Shown here: in pieces, positions 1 through 5,852 of the stretch
Layout of the letters: every line of letters begins with the position of its first letter
How positions within the stretch are numbered: position 1 is the first letter of the stretch
Assembly (NCBI GenBank): GCA_937900125.1
Contig: CALCEK010000152.1
Span: 1-10,090, forward strand
DNA length: 10,090 nt
Source: an uncultured Treponema sp.
GTDB taxonomy: Bacteria; Spirochaetota; Spirochaetia; Treponematales; Treponemataceae
Reading direction: 5' to 3'
Notes under the pieces: generated by a model
Told to the model about the DNA's origin: nothing
Database searches by the model: none
The model's input: the letters and a program-made list of their open reading frames with translations, nothing else
Position numbers and translations under genes: made by a program

Positions 1-13
1 CCAAGTTTTTAGC

Positions 14-73
14 AAAAAAAAGGTAAAGGGCATCTCGAAAAAAATTATCTAAAACGAGTTTTTCGAGATGCCC
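14..73 (-). terminator. Rho-independent terminator of the five-gene signalling operon
   Basis: A perfect 15-bp inverted repeat pairs 28-42 with 59-73 around a 16-nt loop. Read on the minus strand, the hairpin follows the stop codon of the regulator gene by only 5 nt. After a short TTTACC spacer comes a run of eight T (plus-strand A at 14-21). Position and structure both fit the end of the minus-strand operon. Confidence 0.9.
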
Positions 74-78
74 TAAAA

Positions 79-945
79 TTACAAATCCGTTTCATCAAGC
101 GGGGCAATTCGATTGTACTTTTTTAAATATGAATCATCTACAGTGTTAAACTGCGTTGACCCATACTTATGTCTAGCAAAAAAGTCTTTAACCGATTCTG
201 CATACAATTGATTTTGTCCTGCGGGATAAACCGAAAATCGATACACTCCCTTAGAAACCCGCTCTATTTTTATGCAAAATTTTTCCTCCTGCCGTAATGC
301 AGAACGCAAAGTGCTAATGTAAGAATAAAGCGTGTTAATTTTTGCTGGAGTACATTCTTTGTAAAGGGCTTCGCAAATATGTTCAACAGAAAGTTTTTCG
401 TTTCTGTGCATATAAAAATATTCTAAAACTTGGAATTTTGTTTCTTGGATATGATATTTTTCTTTTAATTCTTCAAGGCTGAATTTTTCGCCGCTGGCAT
501 CTAAAGCATCGCTTAATGACTTTGGCGGACAAATGCAAGAAACAAAGGGCAAAATCTGGGCGGAATTGATGATGTCTTGGATTTCTTGAAGTAATCTGAA
601 AACATCTTCCGAATTTTCAGAGGGAAGAATACTGCCGAATTTCTTTTTATTTTTCTGAAACCAAAACACCGCGCGTTCTTCTGATTCGGGATATGGGTCA
701 TTGTAAAAAATAAATGGAATATAGCAATCGTGTTCTTTCATCAATTTATAAGGGTCAAAGGAATCAATTTCAAAAACTCGGCAATCACAAGCTAACAAAT
801 CAATTTTTTTGCTTCCGTTTTGCCTAACAGAAAGATAAAACTTTTGCGGGTCGTCAAAAATGGCAACCACATGACCTTTTTCTTGCAAAAGAGAAGCAAT
901 TCTGATGCAAACATCTTGTTGTTTTGTAAGAAAATACACAACCAT
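79..945 (-). CDS. Pseudo-receiver / winged-helix transcriptional regulator (OmpR/PhoB-like)
   Basis: Predicted 288-aa cytoplasmic DNA-binding protein. Residues 1-125 follow the alternating strand/helix pattern of a response-regulator receiver domain. The Asp expected to be phosphorylated is present (D54 in LLACD). However, the acidic pair after strand 1 is replaced by T7-K8-Q9, the conserved Thr after strand 4 is replaced around Y81-N82, and the strand-5 Lys is replaced by Ser/Glu (LPSE, 107-110). Ordinary Mg-dependent Asp phosphorylation is therefore doubtful. Residues about 155-238 look like an OmpR/PhoB winged helix, with a recognition-helix region near NTLYSYISTLRSAL (204-217) and a C-terminal wing ending in GVYRFSV. 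The ~50-residue tail is unassigned. The ATG lies 2 nt after the kinase stop, and an AAGGA ribosome site sits inside the kinase's 3' end, so the two are probably translated from one message. It is likely the transcriptional output of the kinase module; target genes are unknown. Confidence 0.8.
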   Translation of the reverse strand: MVVYFLTKQQDVCIRIASLLQEKGHVVAIFDDPQKFYLSVRQNGSKKIDLLACDCRVFEIDSFDPYKLMKEHDCYIPFIFYNDPYPESEERAVFWFQKNKKKFGSILPSENSEDVFRLLQEIQDIINSAQILPFVSCICPPKSLSDALDASGEKFSLEELKEKYHIQETKFQVLEYFYMHRNEKLSVEHICEALYKECTPAKINTLYSYISTLRSALRQEEKFCIKIERVSKGVYRFSVYPAGQNQLYAESVKDFFARHKYGSTQFNTVDDSYLKKYNRIAPLDETDL

Positions 946-947
946 TT

Positions 948-2573
948 CTATTCCTTTTTATGCAAACTGCTAGAAATAAAAAGCTCATCTTGATACCAGT
1001 CAAGGCGCAAACCAAAATATTCATCCTTATAACCATTTGAAACCGCAAGAATTCTGTAAACGCTCCCAGTTGTAAGATTCCCCACCCGCAAACGGCTAAT
1101 GTCAAACCAATCGCCATTTAATTGCACTAAAAATCGCGTTTTTGCGCTTATATCTTCGCCAGTTTCGGCATCAAAGGCGGCTGTGTGGATTAAAATTCCG
1201 CGTTTTACGTCTTTTAAGAAATCTAAATCCAAATGCACTGGAGTTTTGCCGATTTCTATACTCTGCCACCAAACATAAGGACCTTCTACAACTTTTACAC
1301 GATAAGAGCCAGGACGCAAATAAACTGTTTTTGTAGAAAGTCGCATTGTTGCATTTTGTGATGAAGCGACAGAAAAAACTCTTCTGCTTCCCATTACCTC
1401 TGGAATGCGGTCATTGTCATTTACAAAGAAAAAAGCGCGCGCGGGAATGTCGGAATCGGCACTTGCCGTTGCAGGAATCTCCATAGAAAGAAAAATTGGT
1501 GTATAAAAAGGGCGCAAAATACTTGCGTGAAAAACACCCTGCTTCCAAAACAAAATCACCAAAATCAGAATGCCAAGCGTAGTTCCAACTCGGTACAAAA
1601 CTTTTCGCATAACGGGATTTTTTTTCTGATACACGGGGTAGGTAAATTTTCTGTCGGGGCGAATGGCACGAGCTAAATCAAGGCGAATTTCATGCTGATT
1701 GTATGGACGCAAATAACGCTGAACTTTTGCAATTACTGGCGCAATCGATTGGTAGCGTTTTGCGGGATTTGGGCGCATCATTTTTTTTATCAGCGAGCAA
1801 ACAGAGCGCGGGAGCGTTTTATCGAGTTTTTCGGGGGGAATAAATTCTCCCTTTTTGATTTTCTGAATGCTTTTGGGATTCATATCGCCGGAATATGGGC
1901 GTTTTCCTGTAACAAGCTCGTAAAGCATAACACCCATTGAGTAAATATCAGCGCGTTTGTCAACCGAGCTAGAATCGTCAAATTGTTCGGGAGACATATA
2001 GGCAGGCGTTCCCATAGAAGAGCCAACCATAGTTATAGGACCTAAACCGCTTGCCACAACAGTCGGTTCATCATTTTTAGCCGAATCGCCCCTATCTTTT
2101 TCGCTACCCGCAATGCCAAAATCCGCAAGTTTCACCTCGCCCCTAAGAGAAATCAAAATATTTCCAGGTTTTATATCGCGGTGAACAATTTCTGCACTAT
2201 GCGCACTTTGTAAGCCTCGGCACGCATCCAAAAAAATCAGCATGGCAAGTTGTGGCGGCATAGGACCATTTTTTTCGATTAAGCGGTCAAGCGACATTCC
2301 GTTTACATATTCCAAAACTATGTAATCAGAGCGACCTTCCGTAAAATAATCGAACATTCTTACAATATAGCGACTTGATAAATCCAAAAGAATTTGCGCT
2401 TCTCGTTTGAATCGTTCGCGGATTGAAGACGAGCCACTTTTTAGCGTGAGTTTTTTTATAATGACTTGCCGCTTGAGCGAAGGGTGCATTGCTTTGTAAA
2501 CGGTTCCCATTCCGCCTACGGCAACAACGCTTAAAATTTTGTATTTTCCGATTTGTTCAGGAACTGTAGCCAC
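948..2573 (-). CDS. Membrane-anchored Hanks-type Ser/Thr protein kinase
   Basis: 541-aa PknB-like kinase. The cytoplasmic catalytic domain is about 10-290: glycine loop 18-24 (AVGGMGT, the first glycine replaced by A18), ATP-binding K40 in VIIKK, helix-C E58, catalytic HRDIKPGN (131-138), DFG 151-153, GTPAYMSPE (188-196) and D209 in the RADIYS motif. The activation segment between DFG and SPE is about 40 residues and rich in Ser/Thr (T171, T181, S185, S186), giving candidate autophosphorylation sites. A basic juxtamembrane region precedes one hydrophobic segment (about 330-343). The ~195-residue C-terminus should be outside the membrane. It has no PASTA repeats; the stretch LRPGSYRVKVVEG (419-431) resembles a PEGA-like beta domain, a weak assignment. 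The start is GTG, chosen because GAGGT lies 5 nt upstream and the N-terminus leads directly into the kinase fold. It sits between a metallophosphatase and a regulator gene, and presumably phosphorylates Ser/Thr on partners including the co-encoded FHA protein (inference). Confidence 0.93.
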   Translation of the reverse strand: MATVPEQIGKYKILSVVAVGGMGTVYKAMHPSLKRQVIIKKLTLKSGSSSIRERFKREAQILLDLSSRYIVRMFDYFTEGRSDYIVLEYVNGMSLDRLIEKNGPMPPQLAMLIFLDACRGLQSAHSAEIVHRDIKPGNILISLRGEVKLADFGIAGSEKDRGDSAKNDEPTVVASGLGPITMVGSSMGTPAYMSPEQFDDSSSVDKRADIYSMGVMLYELVTGKRPYSGDMNPKSIQKIKKGEFIPPEKLDKTLPRSVCSLIKKMMRPNPAKRYQSIAPVIAKVQRYLRPYNQHEIRLDLARAIRPDRKFTYPVYQKKNPVMRKVLYRVGTTLGILILVILFWKQGVFHASILRPFYTPIFLSMEIPATASADSDIPARAFFFVNDNDRIPEVMGSRRVFSVASSQNATMRLSTKTVYLRPGSYRVKVVEGPYVWWQSIEIGKTPVHLDLDFLKDVKRGILIHTAAFDAETGEDISAKTRFLVQLNGDWFDISRLRVGNLTTGSVYRILAVSNGYKDEYFGLRLDWYQDELFISSSLHKKE

Positions 2574-2578
2574 TTTTT

Positions 2579-2583
2579 ACCTC
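2579..2583 (-). promoter_or_regulatory. Shine-Dalgarno site for the GTG-initiated kinase
   Basis: On the minus strand GAGGT is followed by five A and then GTG. This spacing supports GTG at 2573 as the kinase start; the next in-frame ATG lies inside the glycine loop. Confidence 0.75.
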
Positions 2584-2596
2584 ACTTACATAGACC

Positions 2597-3586
2597 CTAC
2601 AAAAGTATAGATAAAATATCTTGTTCTGGGGAAAATGGTTTGTTTGGTTGTAAAAACACCACATTCATTTTTTCAGGATTATGAAATTGAATTAAAGCTC
2701 CGCCTTGCCTTGTTAAAAATTTTTCGGGAACAGGGCGGTGTCCGCTAAACCACAAAGGCTTTTTTCGCCGTTCTGTACTGTGGAGCAACAAAAATTGCTG
2801 GGCAACACTACCTTCTAACGCTTCGCCATTTGCTGTCCAAGTAAAATCGAGAATTGTTTCATCGTCCTCGTGATAATTAACAATTTCTTCTATTGTATGA
2901 CAAATCGCGGGTTCGGCATGGCTAACACAAAAATCACTAAAATTTGCAACAATGGGGAGCGTTTTTTCAAAACAAGAAATCAAATGTAAACTTGCGTCGC
3001 TAAAAACTTCTTGCATAAAATTTAAAACCATCGAACCTTCCATTACAAATTTCATAAATGAATGGTCGCCACCGCCTTCTTTATTTTGGATATTTTCATG
3101 ATTCCCTTTTAACAGAAAAAAAGATTCAGGGAAAGCATTTTTTAATTCCATAACAGACATTAGCGTTGCAAGGCTATCGTGCATTTCTTGCCGCATTGGA
3201 CGACTGTTTATTTCTCCGCGCTGCCAGTAAGCAAAGGCGTTCAGCCATCTTTTGTATGCAAAATCGTTCGTTTCTGAGTGGACATAATCACCTACACACA
3301 ATACAAGTATTTTCGATTTTTTAAGCGATTCCAAAACAGTTGTTCCAAGAGGTTTCCACTGTAATAGGTTTATCAAAAAATCAACTCGCGCGTGAAGGTC
3401 AGGCACAAGGATGACAGGCTTTTTTTGCGCTGTAAAATCCAAAAGTCCGCCAACCTTGCCATTTTTCGCTTTTGGGCGGCAAACTTCCGCTTCTAGCGTA
3501 GAGATGGTTGTGTCTGCAAGGGAATTCAATTCGCTTTCAGAAGGAAGCTCCATCTCATCCCGCAAAAAGAGAAGTCGATTCAGCAT
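2597..3586 (-). CDS. PPP-like metallophosphatase (calcineurin-like phosphoesterase fold)
   Basis: Predicted 329-aa cytoplasmic metal-dependent phosphatase. The two-metal motifs appear in the correct order: PDLHA (62-66, D63 and H65), GDYV (99-102, D100), GNHEN (161-165, N162 and H163), SHAEP (222-226, H223) and SGHRP (281-285, H283). This order resembles PPP-type Ser/Thr phosphatases and diadenosine-polyphosphate hydrolases. The usual GDxxDRG is altered to GDYVHSE, and the first motif is PDLHA instead of GDxHG, so substrate specificity cannot be assumed. Residues 1-55 form an extension without recognised motifs. The ATG is 1 nt beyond the FHA stop codon, with a possible GGTGAT ribosome site inside the FHA 3' end, suggesting translational coupling. 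The kinase and FHA neighbours suggest protein phosphatase activity that reverses kinase action. A nucleotide substrate remains possible. The fold is confident, the substrate is not. Confidence 0.85.
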   Translation of the reverse strand: MLNRLLFLRDEMELPSESELNSLADTTISTLEAEVCRPKAKNGKVGGLLDFTAQKKPVILVPDLHARVDFLINLLQWKPLGTTVLESLKKSKILVLCVGDYVHSETNDFAYKRWLNAFAYWQRGEINSRPMRQEMHDSLATLMSVMELKNAFPESFFLLKGNHENIQNKEGGGDHSFMKFVMEGSMVLNFMQEVFSDASLHLISCFEKTLPIVANFSDFCVSHAEPAICHTIEEIVNYHEDDETILDFTWTANGEALEGSVAQQFLLLHSTERRKKPLWFSGHRPVPEKFLTRQGGALIQFHNPEKMNVVFLQPNKPFSPEQDILSILL

Positions 3587-3587
3587 T

Positions 3588-3932
3588 TTATGCCATCACC
3601 AAATTTGCAGCCCCAACGGTCACTTTGTCACCGATTTTTAGGCGAACATATTTGTCACATGGGATTTTGCGACCGTTCAAAAAAGTTCCGTTTGTGCTAT
3701 TTTCGTCTTTAAGAAAATATTCCTCGCGGATTTTCTGAATAATACAGTGATGGCGACTCGCCAATTTGCTATCAACCACTACACTGTTGTCTGTTTCACG
3801 ACCGATAGTAATTTTTGCAAACAACTGAATTTTTCTCTTGTTAAACATCAAATAAGAAACCTGTTCGGCTTCACTTATGCGGTCAAGATGTTTTCCAATG
3901 GGGCTATCATTTACAATAGTCGTTTCTGCCAT
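3588..3932 (-). CDS. Small FHA-domain phosphothreonine-binding protein
   Basis: A 114-aa protein made almost wholly of one forkhead-associated domain (about 27-112). The signature residues are intact: G44-R45, S59-R60-x-H62, and STNGTFLNG at 79-87, which in this family contact phosphothreonine. No catalytic or membrane segment is present. The 25-residue N-terminal tail starts MAETTIVND and carries adjacent T4 and T5. The ETT triplet recalls the phosphorylated tail of mycobacterial GarA and corynebacterial OdhI, where the phosphorylated tail folds back onto its own FHA domain. That parallel is motif-level only. The start ATG has a strong GGAGGT site just upstream. The gene lies 12 nt after the LysM/LytM gene and 1 nt before the phosphatase gene, in the same operon as the kinase. 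It is likely a phospho-reader or adaptor for the kinase. Confidence 0.93.
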   Translation of the reverse strand: MAETTIVNDSPIGKHLDRISEAEQVSYLMFNKRKIQLFAKITIGRETDNSVVVDSKLASRHHCIIQKIREEYFLKDENSTNGTFLNGRKIPCDKYVRLKIGDKVTVGAANLVMA

Positions 3933-3936
3933 AGTA

Positions 3937-3942
3937 ACCTCC
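3937..3942 (-). promoter_or_regulatory. Strong Shine-Dalgarno for the FHA gene
   Basis: GGAGGT on the minus strand, 4 nt before the ATG at 3932 and immediately after the stop codon of the LysM/LytM gene. It fixes the FHA start and is the best ribosome site in the window, which may mean a high FHA:kinase ratio (inference). Confidence 0.8.
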
Positions 3943-3944
3943 GT

Positions 3945-4796
3945 TTATCCTCGTGGAGCTTTTGCTGGGTCGATTGGATTGCTTTTTTGGAACACCATAA
4001 AAAGAATCTGGTCAGTTCCCTTTATGCTGTCCGTTCCAGCAGTTCCAAGCGTGTCCCCAAACACCACGTAATCACCTTTTTGAACTGATATTGTACCTAA
4101 ACCTGCATAGGCATAGATATGTCCTGTTTTTGATTGTACAAAAACCACCTGCCCGTATCCACGATAATTACCAACGTACATAACCGTTCCTGCCCGAATT
4201 GCACAAACCGCCTCCGAAGGACGCGCAGAAAGCTGAACGCCACTCACCTTGCCATCTGTATAGGTTACAGTCGGATTTTTTACTGGCCACACAAGCGAAG
4301 AATCGCCCTTTTTGCTACTGTAGTTGCGAGGGTCATTTGACGGCAAATCTGGCAATTTAGAACTTGCGGTATCTACAACTGTTAGCGGAATTTTTAATTT
4401 TTGCCCCGCGAGCAAAACTGAATCGGAACTTAAACCATTTAGCGTTTTTAATTCGTCTACGCTGATTCCATTGATTTTTGCTATGTGATAAAAAGTGTCG
4501 CCTTTTTGCACCGTATACACATCGTATTGTCTTGGACTTTCGGTTTTTTGCGGAATAGAAAGTGTTTGCCCAACTTTTATCACTGAACTTGAATTAAGAC
4601 TGTTTGCCGTTTTAAGTTCATCAACTGAAATGCCGTATTTTTTACTGATTGAATAAAGAGTTTCGCCTTTTTCTACTTTATGAGATTGCGTTTGTGCGCT
4701 TAAAAGTGGAAAATTTACCAAAAACAAAAATATAGCTATACAAAAAACAAGTTTATGAGAAAATCGTCTACCTAACACAAAAAAAAGCCCTTTCAT
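3945..4796 (-). CDS. Secreted LysM-LysM protein with degenerate LytM (M23) domain, NlpD/EnvC-like
   Basis: 283-aa exported protein expected to bind peptidoglycan. A basic RRFSHK stretch is followed by a hydrophobic core ending FPLLSA (29-34), a plausible signal peptide cut before Q35; no lipobox Cys is present. LysM repeats span about 39-82 and 94-137, each with a KGxT/KGDT opening and an ISVDELKT core. A LytM/M23-like domain covers about 168-280 (VWPV start, AGTVMYVGNYRGYGQVVFV core). Its zinc and catalytic positions are lost: the HxGxD site reads VSGVQ (184-188), YAHL reads YAGL (230-233), and HLHFEV reads QILFMV (263-268). It is probably a regulator or scaffold, as in EnvC/NlpD amidase activators, and not an endopeptidase. 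The start is uncertain: the ATG at 4796 lacks a clear ribosome site, whereas an in-frame GTG at 4778 has AAAGGG upstream and gives a cleaner signal peptide. First gene of the kinase/FHA operon. Confidence 0.88.
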   Translation of the reverse strand: MKGLFFVLGRRFSHKLVFCIAIFLFLVNFPLLSAQTQSHKVEKGETLYSISKKYGISVDELKTANSLNSSSVIKVGQTLSIPQKTESPRQYDVYTVQKGDTFYHIAKINGISVDELKTLNGLSSDSVLLAGQKLKIPLTVVDTASSKLPDLPSNDPRNYSSKKGDSSLVWPVKNPTVTYTDGKVSGVQLSARPSEAVCAIRAGTVMYVGNYRGYGQVVFVQSKTGHIYAYAGLGTISVQKGDYVVFGDTLGTAGTDSIKGTDQILFMVFQKSNPIDPAKAPRG

Positions 4797-5034
4797 ACAT
4801 TCATATTTTCGGCAAATTTAGAAAAGGCTTTCAGTTATTCTTAGATTTTTTTGTTTTAAGTAAAGGATTTTGTTAGCCCCTGTCTAGTACGCCATTCTGC
4901 CCCCGTCATATTGAGCGTAGCGAAATATCTATTTTTGTAAGAATACATAGGTTCTTCACGGGCAAAGCCCTATGTCCCCTCAAAATGACAGATTTTCAAA
5001 AATTTGACATTCAAGTCCGATGTACTAAAAGGCT
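4797..5034. other. Intergenic gap between dapB and the signalling operon
   Basis: No credible gene is present. It must end the lysC-dapB transcript or pass it on, and should hold the promoter for the signalling operon. I see no classical terminator with a T-run after dapB; the only strong structure is the palindromic element at 4905-4989. A weak minus-strand promoter candidate is TTTACT (4859-4864), 16 nt, AAGAAT (4837-4842), giving a leader of roughly 35 nt before the ATG at 4796. Its match to consensus is poor. Confidence 0.5.
4905..4989. repeat. Nested palindromic intergenic element (REP/MITE-like)
   Basis: The ends are 11-bp inverted repeats matching at 10 of 11 positions: GTCATATTGAG (4905-4915) and CTCAAAATGAC (4979-4989). 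Inside lies a second inverted repeat, ACATAGG (4945-4951) with CCTATGT (4969-4975), enclosing GGGCAAAGCCC (4960-4970). The outer GTCAT..TGAGCG..AGCGAA pattern resembles widespread dispersed palindromic repeats in bacterial genomes (family resemblance recalled, not tested). It encodes no protein and shows no duplicated target site that I can identify. It may act as a transcript-processing hairpin between dapB and the next operon. Confidence 0.6.
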
Positions 5035-5826
5035 CTAAAACATTTCTGGGAACACGTCATTCATACCATACAAATGTCCAGGTTGCAAAGTGCCAGCATC
5101 TAAAAGGCGTTTTAAATTCTCTAAAGCATGAACCGCACCCATAGCAAAACCCTTTCGGCTTCGAGCGGTGTGTTTTAATTCTATTGAGTCAGGCTCGGAA
5201 TCAAAAAACACCGTGTGTGTTCCTGGAACAGAACCACAGCGTGTAGAAGAAACGTGCAACTGAAAATCTTTTGGCTTTTCATGGAAAGCACCGCTCACAA
5301 TTTCCGTTTTTTTGTGATTCCCGCTTAAAACCCGATTTGCAATTTCCAAAGCTGTTCCAGAAGGAGAATCGGCTTTTTGATTATGGTGCATTTCCCAAAG
5401 TGCCACGTCATATTCGTCAAAATTCGAAACAAGCAAGGCTGCCTGCTCAACGATTTTGTAAAACAAATTAACCCCGATTGAAAAGTTTGCGCTGTGCATA
5501 ATTGTTCCGCCGCAAGTTCGAGCCAATTCAGAAATTCCATCTTTTTCGGCATCCCAACCTGTTGAGCCAACAACTAAAGGTAATTTTAAGGGTAACAATG
5601 CACGTATATTATCCAAAACCGCCTGTGGAGAAGTAAATTCAATGATTCCTTCCGCACCGCTTTCTAAAATCGCATTTCCCAAAGCTGATTTGTCGCCCGC
5701 TGGAATAATAACTTTTGCGTCATAAGCATAAGTGTCAACCGTTGTAACAATTTCGTGTCCTGCGCTACGAGCAACATCGGCAATCATGTGTCCCATTTTT
5801 CCGTAGCCAACTATAGCAATTTTCAT
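5035..5826 (-). CDS. dapB: 4-hydroxy-tetrahydrodipicolinate reductase
   Basis: 263-aa cytoplasmic enzyme that uses NAD(P)H to reduce 4-hydroxy-tetrahydrodipicolinate to tetrahydrodipicolinate in diaminopimelate and lysine synthesis. The N-terminal Rossmann motif is GYGKMG (7-12). Next come the VGSTGW loop (86-91) and SANFSIG (112-118). The DapB signature EMHHNQKADSPSGTA (145-159) contains the catalytic-region H147, H148 and K151, and RCGSVPGTH (196-204) is also typical. The length is normal and nothing suggests decay. The nucleotide loop reads GYGKMG instead of the GxxGRMG form of proteobacterial enzymes. The ATG is preceded by GAGGT about 4 nt upstream and lies 26 nt after the lysC stop, so it is almost certainly co-transcribed with aspartokinase. 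No dapA or asd is visible in the window. Confidence 0.96.
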   Translation of the reverse strand: MKIAIVGYGKMGHMIADVARSAGHEIVTTVDTYAYDAKVIIPAGDKSALGNAILESGAEGIIEFTSPQAVLDNIRALLPLKLPLVVGSTGWDAEKDGISELARTCGGTIMHSANFSIGVNLFYKIVEQAALLVSNFDEYDVALWEMHHNQKADSPSGTALEIANRVLSGNHKKTEIVSGAFHEKPKDFQLHVSSTRCGSVPGTHTVFFDSEPDSIELKHTARSRKGFAMGAVHALENLKRLLDAGTLQPGHLYGMNDVFPEMF

Positions 5827-5852
5827 ATTTACCTCATTAAACTTGTTCTGAC

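Noticed and set aside
854..1117. Minus-strand 87-aa frame overlapping the regulator and kinase ends
   Set aside because: Shadow frame inside two well-supported genes; no domain, no ribosome site, biased composition.
1142..1940. Plus-strand short frames opposite the kinase gene
   Set aside because: Antisense shadows of a strongly conserved kinase; no homology-like motifs or ribosome sites.
3747..4340. Plus-strand frames opposite the FHA and LysM genes
   Set aside because: They lie antisense to domains with intact signatures and show no protein-like features of their own.
4945..4975. Internal hairpin of the palindromic element as an intrinsic terminator for dapB
   Set aside because: The stem is not followed by a T-run on the minus strand, so classical Rho-independent termination is not supported.
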